Origin: Micrasema longulum
Taxonomy: Eukaryota > Arthropoda > Insecta > Trichoptera > Brachycentridae
NCBI GenBank assembly: GCA_022494885.1
Contig: JAGVSM010003684.1
Span: 1 to 64,000, forward strand
DNA: 64,000 bases
Reading direction: 5' to 3'
Under the pieces are notes generated by a model, which was not told the origin of the DNA, searched no databases, and worked only from the letters and a program-made list of their open reading frames with translations. The translations under genes were made by a program, and so were the position numbers. Positions 11,386 to 23,372 of this stretch are shown one piece after another. Numbering within the stretch: position 1 is the first letter of the stretch; each line of letters opens with the position of its first letter.

Positions 11386-11804
11386 TGTTTTTCATTTTTT
11401 TCTATTTGTTTAATTAACATTTAACCATACATCATTTACCTTTTATTAAAAACTTTCTGACACGAAAAAAATAAATCAGATTAGTTTGGCACGTACCTGC
11501 CTATTATAAAATCCATATCATGCAACAGTTTGCCTCTTTAGCACCTCTATTTACTCGGAACACGTTTATTTATCGAAATTCCACTTGAACAGTAATCTCC
11601 TGTCCTTAAAGGAACAACTTCCTCGGATGCTGAGCTGATATTAATAATAGGGCTCCAGCACCAACATCGACTGGCCATAATCTCTTGTTGAACATAAAAG
11701 AGCGAAGGAATGCAACGTGCGATTCGTGGTTCTCGCTACGTGCATCCACTAAATTTCTAAAAACATCTTTATTCCTTAAATTAATAAATCAATTATGCTT
11801 CATT

Positions 11805-11908
11805 TGAACCCCGCTCTACCGCAACTTGTTTCCCATTTTCTAACACGGCTATTATGACTTAAATTGAAATATTTGGGTAAATCCTTAGAATTAAAAAAAA
11901 AAAAAAAA
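11805..11908 (+). mobile_element. SINE-B 3' part with poly(A)
   Basis: GAACCCCGCTCTACCGCAAC, TTTCCCATTTTCTAACA, AATATTTGGGTAAATCCTTAG then an A15-16 run. This matches SINE-B copies at 33303, 35702 (minus), 41681 and 59875 (minus). It is truncated just before the B box. Confidence 0.7.
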
Positions 11909-12900
11909 CTGATATTTCCACAAATTTTTAATTTTTCAAATCACGTAACATGTACATCTTGGGTTTTTTTTAATTACCTGTTATTCTTATTATGACACCT
12001 ATTTGAAAATGTAAAATTAAAATTAAAAAACTCCCGATGAAACCCGCTGAGAGGCGACTTATTGAGACTTTAAAACTATAATTTTAATGTTTTAGAATAA
12101 ATATGTTAAAAATACATTTATTATAAAATAACCTTTTTTGCACCAAACTTGAATAAAAAATCATTATGTATCTACCTAACGGATTAATTACGTTTTTCTA
12201 ATTTCCAAATTGTACGCGAAGTCTGGGAACATTTTTGTGAGTAGATAGAGTTTTAATATAGCACCTACAACCCACGTTTTTTACGTACATATATGTGAAC
12301 CGAGATATAATGTAATTAATTAACAAAACGCCTTTAAGAACTAGTCTTGCAATCAATCACTCGGGAATTTTTAAAAATAGAGAAAGAGCGTTTTGAGAAA
12401 TATTAATATATCCAAGTCTCTAACACTTTTCTTCGTGTCTGTAGTTCGGTACTCATTTGTAAGACCTTAATTGAGCGGTGCTGTTTTGATGGAAACACAT
12501 GAAATGTCAACTAATTGCTTTTAGAAAATGGTGGATTACCTATTGAAACATTTTAACAAGTCTTAAAATTGTGCCCCCTGCAACGAGCTTAACGATGTAT
12601 CTAGGTACTAGAGATGCCCATATATTTTTACCAACAAAATTATATTAGTTATTAATACAACTTTTTTTTTATTATATAACTAAAATGTAGTTCCACCAAG
12701 AAATGTCAGTAGAATAACTCAATCGATTATAATGTGTATTACGCATGTATGCATACACAGGTAAATATTTTAAATTAATAAGTTCACCAGTGAAAGCTCT
12801 ATCTTTCCACTAAAAAACAGCTGTCATTTGAAAATAATTATGGGATATTACAATATTTTAAGTTTGTCCAAATTTCTCTTCACAACTTCTCTTCTCAACA
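11909..12900. other. No gene; one weak shared segment
   Basis: AT-rich. 12440-12520 (AATTGAGCGGTGCTGTTTTG, ATGGAAACACATGAAATGT) shares an ordered set of words with 17680-17770 (ATTTGAGCGGCC, CTGTTGTGATGGAAAATACA, TGTAATGT), so both are probably fragments of one unnamed repeat. Confidence 0.4.
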
Positions 12901-12904
12901 CAAA

Positions 12905-13130
12905 AAATTTGTTCACAACAATAAAGGTTTCAGCTCTTTAACTTCACTAAAATAAACAGATGGAAGAATTGAAGAAATATAGATGTTCAAACAAAGATAA
13001 AATTGTGAATTTTATACAGTATGTAAAGTGGCCACTTAAACCAGCCAATGGCAGGTCATAAACCTTGTAAATTCCTATACTTCCATATTTCCTTCTCTAA
13101 AATGTTCTCCATCTCTGTTGTAATTAGTTA
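12905..13130 (+). repeat. Shuffled repeat family, alpha+beta copy
   Basis: ATAAAGGTTTCAGCTCTTTA, ACAGATGGAAGAATTGAAG, GTAAAGTGGCCACTTAAACC, CCAATGGCAGGTCATAAACC form alpha, followed by beta (CTTCCATATTTCCTTCTC, GTTCTCCATCTCTGTTG). Gamma is absent. The palindrome TTACACAGTGTGTAA has decayed to TATACAGTATGTAA. Confidence 0.8.
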
Positions 13131-13169
13131 ACTGTGGAATATTTTTTCTTTTTCGGTCTTTTTTTGTCG

Positions 13170-13600
13170 TTTAAAGGTAACTTCAAAAGTCAAGTATCTA
13201 GGGCACATACTGACTGATGATTGTAAAAATGATCAGAACATAGAGAGATAGAGAAGAGCCATTAATGTCAGGCTATATGCTAGCAAAACGCTTCTTTCAG
13301 TGCAGTGACAAAGTGAAGAAAATCATCTTTATTCGGAACTATGGAACAATCATAAGCAAACAGCATGGAATAAGTTAAGGGTCACCTACAATAACGCATA
13401 CAGGCAATTCTTTAGACTGCCTAGGTACTGCAGTACCTCCGAAATGTTTACAGCTGGACAGGTAAATACCCTCGCTGCCCTACTTCGCCAAAGAGCCTGG
13501 AGCCTAAGGGAACGCCTGAAAAGCTCCAACAACGCGCTTCTCCAAGCCACTGCAGGGTGAATCTATTCACCCCTGTTCGAACGATGGCAAAATATGCTAA
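13170..13600 (+). pseudogene. LINE reverse transcriptase C-terminal domain
   Basis: Plus-strand fragments read VKYLGHILTDDCKNDQNIER, then RAINVRLYASKTLLSVQ, then (after a shift near 13310) LYSELWNNHKQTAWNKLRVT, YNNAYRQFFRLPRYCSTSEM, VNTLAALLRQRAWSLRERLK and SSNNALLQATAG. The blocks KYLGH-LT-D, LRV-YNNA-R----LPR-CS-S-MF and LR-R--SL--R are the C-terminal signature of a LINE lineage common in Lepidoptera. A stop after IER and at least one frameshift make it a pseudogene. No 3' tail is recognisable. Confidence 0.75.
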
Positions 13601-13754
13601 GACCACCATAAGTGCTTCAAATATAAAATTTATTGAAAAATTGTGTTTTATATGAAAAAATTGGCTCTGCACTATGTAGCTATTTTACTGGAATAAAAAA
13701 TTTTAAATTTTCAAATTTCCACCGCTTTTTCTGATGACAGTTCTGGTTTTCGGT

Positions 13755-13780
13755 TTGTTGAAAGATATTGCTTTCAACAA
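13755..13780. other. Perfect 10-bp hairpin
   Basis: TTGTTGAAAG and CTTTCAACAA flank a 6-nt loop ATATTG. It is too short for a microRNA precursor; recorded as structure only. Confidence 0.6.
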
Positions 13781-13855
13781 TAAGCAATTAAGTGCACCTA
13801 TTATTATAATTGAAGTTTTAAATGTATTTATTAAATAAAAACAAATAAACAAAAT

Positions 13856-14225
13856 AGCGGTTATCGACACGACCTAAAGGCTGAATTTAAAATCAAGTTG
13901 TTTGATTTTCACAACCGATCATTCGCATCACTAGTCCGCGGTGATGTATGGCCCAAAGGCGAAGGTTAAATAGAAAAGGCCGGCACTCTCTCCTAGAGCA
14001 GATTACCACTAATATCGCCATTTATATTACTTTGTCTCACTAGCGCCGGCGATGTAATCGCCCATACTCGTGAATCATCAGGCCAGTATCCGAAGGGGTA
14101 AGCGTTTAGGCAGATCTATCAGTCATCAATTATGTTATAGCGAGCCTATCTCCCTAATAATATTATTGCCGCGGGTAATTTCCATGCCCGACCTCTTAAT
14201 GCGTATGCACTGAAACCTCCTTTTA
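13856..14225 (-). other. GC-richer block of unknown origin
   Basis: About 370 bp clearly less AT-rich than its surroundings, with GGCGATGTAATCGCC (a GGCGAT/ATCGCC inverted repeat) near 14048. On the minus strand it runs from AGGAGGTTTCAGTGCATACG and GGTCGGGCATGG to a downstream TTTAATAAATACA signal near 13830, so it may be the 3' untranslated end of a LINE. No protein motif was found in any frame. An R1-type LINE tail is one possibility, offered as a guess. Confidence 0.3.
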
Positions 14226-14329
14226 CACGGTTTTAAAATAAAACAGTCCAATTTTTCTTTTAACAATAACATAATTTTTGATTGGGATGTCCTACATCCC
14301 TATTTTACTTACTTAGCGTAAAATATAAT

Positions 14330-14572
14330 ATTATCATCATCAACATACTCTTTCCGCTTCAGGGCACTGCATTGGTACACCAATCACAGAGTACCTTGAT
14401 CTTTTTTTGTTACATGAAGGTAAGATAATCAGTCTTACGCTTTAGGTATAAGTATATTATTGTGTAAAAACACCCTTTTAAACTAATATTTCAGATAAAC
14501 CATGTCGAGAATCGAACCCGAGACCTCTAGCATGGTGGGCAGGTGCGCTGACCATTACACCACGAGGCCGAC
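14330..14572 (-). mobile_element. SINE-A copy with intact tRNA-like head
   Basis: The minus strand from 14572 reads GCCTCGTGGTGTAATGG (A box) and TCTCGGGTTCGATTCTCGA (T-arm with B box GGTTCGATTC). It then runs through the family body (ATGAAGGTAAGATAATCAG and AGTCTTACGCTTTAG on the plus strand) to a (CAT)n end at 14330. The tRNA-like part is 14497-14572. RNA polymerase III transcription from the internal boxes is expected by analogy. Confidence 0.85.
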
Positions 14573-17042
14573 TATATTGTCGCCATTTAGGCTAAAGTCA
14601 CTAACCCTAAAAATGACAGTTTTGGGTTGAATATTACCTATGCCATTCGAAGCGTAAAGTTATGCTCTTTAAGAGGTACACGTCACTAATATAACTTAGT
14701 TAGAAAAAAGTTGCGTAAATCCGAATTATTTGTTTTTTACTGTGTGACTTTGTAGTATTACGTATATAAACATTTTAAAAAACATGTTAATATATATTTC
14801 TTTAAACAAACTTTAATGTTAGAGTAAAGGAACACTCAACGTGCTTAAATAAATATATTTTTTCTGAATTGGCGGACCATACGATATAAAATAATTATAA
14901 TTTTAATAAATGCACTGGATAAGAAGTTCTTCATGTTGAAAATAAAATTAGACAACTTAGAAATCTTTAAAATTAAAAAAGCGATTCATAATGAGAAAAA
15001 AACAATAACTAAACAAATAAACAATATTTCATTCAGTTCGCTCCTGTCCTGTTTTAAATATGGTATCTATCTTATTTCACATTTTCCCATATTTACAAGA
15101 ACAACATGACAAAAAAAAATGACTTATTAGCTCCATAATAGCTTTTTGTCATTTATCGATTTATTTTACATGCCCTTTAATTTATCTAAAAATAAATTAA
15201 GACTTATTATTTCTGGCTACGATACGATCCCACTTACTATTTAATGATGCACACTCCTGAACACTTACTCCCACACTTATACACATAAACGCACATCTAC
15301 ACTTACTCTCATACAAATACATATAAACACATCCTTTCGTTGTAACACAATTTAATAATATTTATGATTTTTATTTAGAAACTTTGATGGTCTGTCTTTA
15401 AACTGTATTTTTTTTATGTTACTATATCACTGTCGACTGTTTGTTTCTTTAAAATAAATAAATAAATATTTAGGTGTCAATGATTTATAAGTTAATTATA
15501 CCTTGATAAAGAATCTATTGTGTAGCTTTGAAATCGTTCGGTAGAAAAAAAATGGGTAATTAAAAACAAAATGGTTTTATATTTATTTTATTAAAATAAT
15601 AACGCTGAAAAAACACTAAAAATATTAACTTCTTAATAATTTTGTAATACAAAATTTTAAAATTATTGCCACCCCCCAGAGATATATTATTAAGGATTAA
15701 CGTCAAAGAGTAGATTTAAAAATCAATAAAAAAATAATAATGTTTACAGCAACGCGTAAGTTAGGAAGTGTTTAATGACACAATTTTACGTACATTCTTA
15801 TTTTCTAAACGCCTACCTGTGTAAATATAGCCCATATCATTTGATTTACAATCTCGGAATATAATAGAGACAATATTGTGACACTTGATACCTCCGATGT
15901 GCCACAGTACGCCAATTTTATGGTGACCACCTGAACCCGAACCTAATCGTTACCTTATTTTGAAAGGGTTCTACTTTTAACGTCGCATTTTTTTCCTTCT
16001 GGCTTATTATGCGACGTGTAAACGGTACTTTTCTTGCTGACGCGACCTTTTGGGACATTCGAGCATCAACAAGGCTGATCACGTCAGCAATGTTTGTATA
16101 TTTCATACTTACGTTATTTATTTAATATTTAATAATATTATTAAGTTAGTATAAATATTATCTTCACCAACAAGCTACAAAAAGTGGCTTGGTGGGATTT
16201 TAATTTTAGTAAAAATATAACAAGTGAAATTTTTTTTGAATTGTAAAAATGTATAATTATACTATTAAATAAATATAATAAAAAAATAAAAATAAATTCT
16301 ACCGTACCGCTGTCGACGCGACGCGTCTGCGCGGCGCCGCATCGCGTCGTTTGCATTCGGCCCGATATTTCATACGATCGTAAAAATCTACACGGCGCTG
16401 CATGGTGAAATAAAAAAAGGGAGGATTAATTTATATTGTAAAAATAACTATTTTTATCAGTTTTATTCAAAATATTCAATGGCAGCCAGTAATCAGTACA
16501 CCATCAGGTCGACCAATCTCTAAGGATTTTCGACTGAGAGTAACCACTAAATAAATTTTATTTATTTATTTTCCAAACAAAAGACAAGTGATACATAACT
16601 CTCTGAAACCTGAAACCTGTTGGAGTTGTAAAAAATATTTGATATAAGAGAATTAAAATCATATTCCCTCTTTTCCACCTGCGGACGAGCCTCTAAATAG
16701 AAGTTTAGCGAGTTAATACTATAAAAAAAAACAGTTGTAATAAAAACGTTTATTAAAAATTCATCAATTTTAACATACTTTGTCACAGGCCAGTTGGCAT
16801 TTGACCTTAAATAATGCAAATAATAACGGAAGGAATCAGGTAAACTAATAAAAGTCGAACTGTTAATATGTGAATATCATTTTAGGCGGGATTACGGATT
16901 GCAATCTAGCGGACAAAAATAAATGCCATAGAGAAGACAAATCAGAAAATAAAAACCCGATATTGTTATTAGAATTATGGGAAAAATATAATCGCAATGT
17001 TAGCGTTCGTTAGAATTTACCTATATACGGTATCAGTTAGTT
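14573..17042. other. No gene; includes CA-rich and CpG-rich patches
   Basis: Holds a degenerate CA-rich tract (15246-15330). A minus-oriented CCGACCGGTTTCA repeat is at 15485-15570. A short CpG-dense patch at 16305-16400 contains GTCGACGCGACGCGTCTGCG and CGGCGCCGCATCGCGTCG; just upstream on the minus strand AAATCCCACCAAGC and GCTTGTTGGTG near 16165-16205 could pair. An open minus frame of 62 codons (15918-16106) is not recognisable. Confidence 0.35.
15485..15570 (-). repeat. CCGACCGGTTTCA repeat copy
   Basis: ATACCTTGATAAAGAATC, GTGTAGCTTTGAAATCG and TTCGGTAGAAAAAAAATGGG are the complement, in order, of the copy at 54530-54610. Confidence 0.6.
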
Positions 17043-17096
17043 AAATTCACAAACTTGGAATAGCGCTGTGAATGATTATTCCAAATTTGTGGATTT
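17043..17096. other. 20-bp stem, 14-nt loop hairpin
   Basis: AAATTCACAAACTTGGAATA (17043-17062) pairs with TATTCCAAATTTGTGGATTT (17077-17096) at 18 Watson-Crick positions plus one G-U, with a single mismatch. It may be a foldback remnant. The stem is shorter than a usual microRNA precursor. Confidence 0.7.
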
Positions 17097-17254
17097 CAGT
17101 ACCACTGTCTTTTATTTCTTAATACATTACAATCAACTTCGACCAAGAATTTTCACAAACAAACTTGAATGTTTTAAATAAAAATAATGTTAAAAACATC
17201 AATTCACCCTAATTTTTCGTAAATCGTGAAATTTCATGAAATCGGCCTTACTGT

Positions 17255-17445
17255 AAATAACGACCGCCCTTTGGTGTAGTTGATAAAATGCTTATTGCAC
17301 ATACGGAGTGCTCCGAGTTCATTTTCTGGAAATATTTCAATAATTAAATATTATTTTTCTCAAACCTAGCGGTTTTTTGCTGTAATTCACCACCGTTATT
17401 GTGCCTCTTTGCCTGTTGTGGTGCAAAAATAGTTAATAAAAACTT
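17255..17445 (+). mobile_element. SINE-C copy with A and B boxes
   Basis: Starts CGACCGCCCTTTGGTGTAGT, where TGGTGTAGTTG is a near-consensus A box; CCGAGTTCATTTTCTGG follows at the B-box position. It then has the family 3' module (GTAATTCACCACCGTTATTG, TGCCTGTTGTGGTGCAAAAA). It is the best SINE-C head in the window. The tRNA of origin is not clear. Confidence 0.7.
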
Positions 17446-18074
17446 GAAACCAATTACCCCAGTACAGTTAATGACTCACGCACTAGGAATCCAGATTTTA
17501 TTCCTGATAAGATCACAATAATTAAACATGATTTTTTGTTAATGGGTTAACCTTATTTATTATATCAGACGTAGAAATTTATTATTTTTATTTCATGTGT
17601 TCATTTCGACCATAAAAAATACTTATTTAACTTGTAAGTTATTGCTTATTACTTTCCCCATAGTGGTTAGCGCATTTTAATAACTCAAATCGATTTTTGA
17701 CCTTTACAATATTTCATTTGAGCGGCCTCTAGACCTGTTGTGATGGAAAATACATGTAATGTGGAAATCGTTCATTTTCTTTTGTTTCTTGTCCGAGATC
17801 AGGCTACCGACCACCTTTCCAACTAGCTCCCGGAATCGTTTTTGATCCTTGGTACTAAGCATTCAGCATTTATTCTCCTGTCCACTGGCAAATATCCCTC
17901 AACCACGATAGCTATTTCTGGACGATACCTCTTCAAACATCATTAAATAAAGGAATATATGGCCGAGGTACTCTAGTTTGCGTCGTTTAACCGTGTTTAA
18001 AAGTTGGCGTCTTTTACCGACCATTTCTAAAACTGTAGGGTTAGTTATTATTTTTGTCCATTGATATGAAAATA

Positions 18075-18584
18075 CACGTTAAAGTTGAATCGTCTAACTG
18101 ACTATTGTATTGAAAATAAACTATTTTTGAATATTAATAAATGTGTCTGTATTACATTCACAAGGAAAAGAAAAATTCTTAATTTTGATTACAAACCAAT
18201 AAGTAAAACATCGTATGTTAAAAATGCTTTTTTTCGTATGACTTTTTCAGTGTACAATTCAAAATTTAAAGACATATATTGCACAAACACACGAGTATAT
18301 CATCCCTGTCATACGTATATAAAAATTCTACGTTCCATTTTTCGACATGTTTAAATTTTTACTATTTTTATTTTGTATATTTTTCTATTATTTTTTTTGC
18401 ATTTTGTATTTTGTTTTGATTATTTTGCATATTGTTTTGATTACCTGTATATTGTTTTAATGTGTAAATAAATATTTTTGATTTATATATTGAAGAGTCC
18501 CGACTTAACACGGAATTTCGGGACATAAAAAACATATAATTGTGTCTATGTAAATTTGTGTATTTTGTAAAAAAAAAAAAAAAC
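18075..18584 (+). pseudogene. Jockey-like LINE, RT thumb piece and 3' end
   Basis: From 18085 the plus strand reads NRLTDYCIENKLFLNINKCV and CITFTRKRKILNFDYK, the segment just after the catalytic YADD motif in Jockey-group reverse transcriptases (N--L-LN--KC---F-R). Then it jumps by internal deletion to a C-terminal-like piece (SKFKDIYCTNTRVYHP...) ending near 18354. The 3' UTR contains hairpin GTCCCGA/TCGGGAC (18496-18523) and ends in A15 near 18584. A sibling 3' hairpin, CCCGACTT...AAGTCGGG, occurs at 25496-25538. YADD itself is missing, so the element is dead. Confidence 0.7.
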
Positions 18585-18639
18585 ATCACTCAGTCAGAAT
18601 TAAAATTTTCACTAAAAATGCATTATGTAACTTGGTAGA

Positions 18640-18985
18640 CATTATAAAAATAAATATGTACATCTCCCTTTCCTTTCTTATCCTTTCTTCATGCCTCCTT
18701 GTCCTAATCCCGCCCAATTTACAATAACTTACTCTTCTTTAAAAAAAACATTAAAAATTCTTTGATTATTGAAAAATATTTTCGAGTGCATAAAGAAATA
18801 ACATTTTTATATGTATAAACTTATATGTATTTATTTAATATGTAATATATTTTCTTTACTAACTTTGTATACATACTTTGTGGAAATCTGTTATTAGTTC
18901 TGAGTTTATACACCATATCTGTTTGTTTACTATAAATATGTATGTAGAACTGTTGATTTCCCAAATAAAATAAAATAAATAAATA
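18640..18985 (+). pseudogene. LINE 3' UTR, same family as 44115-45134
   Basis: No coding part remains. The segment TTTTCTTTACTAACTTTGTA, TGTGGAAATCTGTTATTAG, TTGTTTACTATAAATATG, GTAGAACTGTTGATTTCCC and AAATAAAATAAAATAAATAA matches, in order and in complement, the 3' UTR of the minus-strand LINE at 44115-45134. It lies just downstream of another LINE tail in the same orientation. Confidence 0.7.
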
Positions 18986-19442
18986 TACCCTTGCACAACT
19001 ACATCTCGAGTTTGAAAACCTCTAACCAAAATATGAATTTATATTTAATTGTCTGTTAGAAGCCTTTCAAAGTAAGGTAACGCAATGCTCCGCTGGTGTT
19101 CTAGTCACATGTCGCGCTCTACCCACCTCTGATATTTCTCCATTTTCATGCCAAATATTTCAAGCATACTCTTAGGTGCTCTCGGTAATCCACATTATAA
19201 TATTATTTATACTAACCCGTTATACTGTAATTATTAAATTGTGTGTATCTAATTTATATCGTTGATTTAGCATAAATTTACTGACTTAAACGCCAGATAA
19301 ATGTTCGTTTTGTCAATATATCCAGTCGTTTTTGAATGAAATAAGGTGTTTTTATTAATAAAAGAGCTGCATGTTCTTAGCGTTGTTTAAAAAATGACAA
19401 TAAATTAAAGTACTAAATAAATATATACTTTCACGTATTTCT

Positions 19443-19592
19443 TAAATTATTTTTTTGCACCACACTGGGCCAGGAGGCCCAGTTACAGTGGTGAATTACA
19501 TCACGGATCACCAAATCTTGCGAAAAATTACATTATATTTTTTGTCTTCTCATCGGGAATCAAACCACACCATGGATGCCGCCGACAATATC
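19443..19592 (-). mobile_element. SINE-C copy
   Basis: The minus strand reads GTCGGCGGCATCCATGG, GGTTTGATTCCCGATG (B box), then AATTCACCACTGTAACTGGG, CCTCCTGGCC, AGTGTGGTGCAAAAAAATA. The A box has been lost; the B box is good. Confidence 0.75.
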
Positions 19593-19859
19593 TCTTTTCA
19601 AATGCAAATATAGATAAATATCTAATGTGTGGATGTGCTCAATGAAGTAGAGAACTTTAATAGATTGACATGATAAGTGTCAACATTTCGAACCTTGATA
19701 ACAATAGTGATACTAAACAAAATCCCATTTTTTCTGAAAGACAAAAGTGATGATTAATTAAAACCAAAGATAAACTAATTGCTTTTCTAAAATAGTATAT
19801 TTGTTTTTAAGTAAGAATCCTTGAAGAACCTTTAAGAAAAGGTAATATAGAAGTCTAGG

Positions 19860-20278
19860 CATCTACAGGGCTTATGACCTGTTAATGGCTGGTTTAAGTG
19901 GCCACTTTACACACTGTGTAACATTCACCATTCTGCACATATTTGAACATCTATATTCCTTCAATTCTTTCATCTGTTGATGTTTGTGATATTAAAGAGC
20001 CGAAACCATTATTTATGCGGGTGAGATTCATCTAATTGAATTATTTCACCTACATACTAGGCAACGCCTAAAAATGTTATTTTTTCAATTTCTATACTTC
20101 TTGATGGACCAGGTGGATTTATCGACAATATTTTGATATTTTGATATTTCTATATTACCTTCTCTTAAATGTTCTTTATCTCTGTTGTAATATGTTAATA
20201 TAAACAGCTCCCTAGGGAATTGATTCCAGTCCTTGTCTACAAAAATTTGGACAAATTCAAAATATTGTTAAGAATCCT
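19860..20278. repeat. Shuffled repeat family: alpha-, gamma-, beta+, gamma+
   Basis: Alpha reversed at 19865-20015 (GGGCTTATGACC, TTAAGTGGCCACTTTACACA, CTGTGTAACATTCACC), then the end of gamma reversed (GCGGGTGAGATTCATC, ACTAGGCAACGCCT, ACCAGGTGGATTT), then beta forward (TATTACCTTCTCTTAAATG, CTCTGTTGTAAT) and gamma forward (AACAGCTCCCTAGGGAATTG). Here gamma occurs in both orientations within 250 bp. Confidence 0.8.
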
Positions 20279-20279
20279 T

Positions 20280-22499
20280 GGTTTAGACTGTCAATACGAA
20301 TCTTGTAATATATATAAAAAATAATACAACGGACCATAGAATTGTAATATATCAGAAGACGCGTAGAATTAAGTTTACATATATTCGCATTGTGTCCAAA
20401 AATTGCCAAATGCCCTCTAATACCTTAAAAACTTTTGAACTGTTAGAATTTGTAGTTTTTTATTATTATCCTTGATCTTACCGGCCGGCGTCTAATCCCG
20501 AAGAAGTAATAAGCCGCAGCGTGAGCCATTAAAACCCAATACTGGAAGAAATCATAAAAATGGACCGTCATTTGAATACATGGCATTATTTATTGTAAAC
20601 AACAAGGACTGTATGAAATATAACAATTACTTTATTGATTATAGCAAAATAGGTATATAGGGACGCGCGTTTAAAATATGTTCAATATTTGATTACCAAT
20701 ATTGAATATTTTTTTCTTATACTAGAAATTACGCGTATAATTAAATTATTGAATTGTTATTACATCCGAGAAAATATTTTTAACACACAGTTTTGGGTAT
20801 CTCTAAACTTCCTCTATTAGATGCCATATTTAAGCTCACACCAATAAGTAAATCAATTTGTGTATATAACTATTTGTATGTATCTCTTGTAACGTAGTAG
20901 CTAGTTCAGATAAGTTAATGTCCCTTGGTAAGTGCTTATAAATCCCTTTAACTGGCTTTGCCTCCGTGGGCCAGTCATTGGAGGTGTTAATTATTGTTTT
21001 TACTTTGAGAATACTTTATTAGGTACATTTTCCATAATATTAACCTTCCCAGCGGGAGACTGAAATGCCCGTTTAAAAAAACCTATCACTTGGTCCAAAC
21101 TACAATAAGCATGAACAAAAGTAAGTAATCCAATAAACTGCGCCAAGTAAATTAAGTCATTAATATTTTATGGCTTTATTCTTATGTATTATATTTCCAC
21201 AGCTACGCGCAATCGGAACTTAAATTGTAGCTTTGTGTTTTAAGGCCTATAAGCTTTCTTCAACATTTTTTGCATACCTTTCTTCAGATACGTTTGGATA
21301 TAAATGTTAACTTTGTTTTACGTGTTCGTGCGACGATATTACAAACTGTCCATTAAATTTACCGAATAAAAGTAGAATTATAGTATTGTGACAGTTTTAT
21401 GAGATTCAATTAATATAATACAAACAATACTCTCACCAGGTAAATAGATAAAGCTGTACATCCGAAATACATGATTTTATTTTTCATTGCATATATTATG
21501 TACTATCAAAATATTTAATTTTTATAAAAAACAAATTATAATTGTATATATTATTTTCTAATGTAGTGTAAAATTCTAAAAATTATTATCAGAGACTAAT
21601 TTTAATTTCGTTTATTTATTAACAAACTAATTATACTTTTTATTTAACAGTTATCTTACAAATCATATCACAAAATCGATTTGATAGTTATATTTTTAAA
21701 ATATCAGATAAAAAAATACTTTAAAAGCGTGCGACAGGCATTTTCAAAAATTGTAATATGTATTTACTATCGCATATTGCAGAGTGACCCAATTTGCCGA
21801 AAAAGAATAATAATTAAAAGTAATATTTTGAATTCGTAACTTTATTACAGGTATTGGATAATTAAAAAGCTCAATTCAGAATCTCTTTTCATATCTGTAT
21901 CAGAACACGTGCATCATGAAAGTTTTACACTCACAAGTGTAATGGATTTTATGGATTTAAAAGGAAAATATTCGTGCTCGTTATTTTATCACAATTATTA
22001 TTTAATAAAATCTTAATTTTATATTGTTTATGTTTACTGTTGGCGGAAACGGCAATAATAATGCGAGAGTGGACCCGCTGTGTCCCAAATAACTAACCCT
22101 CGTAAAACAATCCAAGACAACTTATGGGGTTGCTCAAACATACAATTTATGAAACAACTCTTAACTTTCTGTAAATAACATTAACAATTTATCTATTGAA
22201 AAATATTTTTATTTACCGTTTAACATTAACGAAAAAAGCATTAAACGAGGCACATTACAATAAAAGTCAGCGATAAAAACAATCATTTCATTTTTACCCA
22301 TACAAACGTAATACTTTGGTTATGACGAAATTTTGCATAAATATAAACATTTCGCTATCATTTCTCCAAGCAATCACCTCCAATTTTACGATTATGTTAT
22401 TTAAAATTATTTAATTGTTGAGATAATACTAATTAGCAAATGGATCTATCCTGCTTTATTTTAATCGGTAACTTAGTGGTTTGTACACTTTTTAGATAA
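20280..22499. other. No gene; AT-rich, no strong repeat
   Basis: The longest quiet stretch. I recognised no coding frame, SINE or MITE. A minor GC-richer spot lies at 20480-20525 (ACCGGCCGGCGTC) and another near 22040-22130. Confidence 0.4.
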
Positions 22500-22935
22500 A
22501 CTTTTTATTTTTTTAAATTTATTTCTAAACTCTTACTGATTCTTTTTTCAATTCATATTTTACTGCTAATGATAATATTTTTAACATCTTTTGTAAGGGT
22601 TGTCTGAGTCTTTTATTTAGTTTTGTCTGATAGTTTATTGTATAATTTCAGTCCCTGGTTTATTAGTCTCGACTGTCTTTGTCTCGTTTTAGAAAGTTGT
22701 GAATGATATCCTCGTATTATGTCCCATGTTTACTACAATTTTTTTAAGTTTTAGCTCTTCGTCTACAATTACATCAGTGGCTTATTTATAAATAAATTTA
22801 AAAGATTCTAGTTGAAAGAGTTCTGGTTCATTTAATTGTTTAATTTGTTTAAATAGTCCCTTTAGTTGCTGTTAGACAAGGGAGATCATATACTAACGTT
22901 GATATTTTATTTTGCTGTCTTTGTAGTATGTTTAT
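22500..22935 (-). pseudogene. Jockey/CR1-like LINE tail, same family as 2595-2975
   Basis: The complement of GGGTTGTCTGAGTCTTTTAT, AGTTTTGTCTGATAGTTTAT, CAGTCCCTGGTTTATTAG and CATCAGTGGCTTATTTATAA matches the plus-strand copy at 2595-2881 in order. It therefore encodes a broken version of the same C-terminus (LATDVIVDE-, LINHGLKLYN-LPDKTK). Small indels disrupt the frame. Its 3' UTR hairpin is not preserved. Confidence 0.75.
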
Positions 22936-23281
22936 GTCATTTTCCAATAGTAGTTGCATATAACATATAATTTAAATTTTTACATGGTCTTTAGAAATAA
23001 CAATTTATTTCATAATATTCTGCAATAAAAAGAAAAGATATAAATGCATTTTGTAACACTTTTTAAAAGTTTATTTTTCTTTTTTATCTACTTCTTGGGT
23101 GAAGCATAATCTTTTGTCCATATTATTTGATATTTATTTAATTTTGTTTTGGATTTAACAAGCTATTACATAAAAAAATAAGTAGAAATACACAAACAAT
23201 ACTAGAGCTTATTATGAAAATCCACTGTAAATCTAATAATACATAATATTACATAAGAAAAAAGTTTACATAATTGTATGT

Positions 23282-23372
23282 GTGCGACGTTTGTATCCGT
23301 GTGTGTGTGTGAATGTGGGTGTATGTGCGTGTGTGAATGTGAATGAAAGGAGGGTGCGTGTGTGTGAGTGCT
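23282..23372. repeat. Degenerate GT-rich tract
   Basis: An alternating GTGTGTGAATGTGGGTGTAT-type run, inside a minus-oriented AT-rich context (23055-23400) that resembles the insertion at 8851-9164. The CA-rich tract at 15246-15330 may be a third, inverted example. Confidence 0.7.

Noticed and set aside
13448..13672. 74-codon minus-strand open frame
   Set aside because: Antisense of the LINE C-terminal domain on the plus strand.
13755..13780. microRNA precursor
   Set aside because: The stem is only 10 bp with a 6-nt loop.
14497..14572. Functional tRNA gene
   Set aside because: The A/B boxes and T-arm are good, but the same unit recurs many times with a fixed non-tRNA body, so it is a SINE head.
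16305..16400. CpG island promoter
   Set aside because: Less than 100 bp of CpG-dense palindromic words without a transcription start motif or frame; more like a transposon end.
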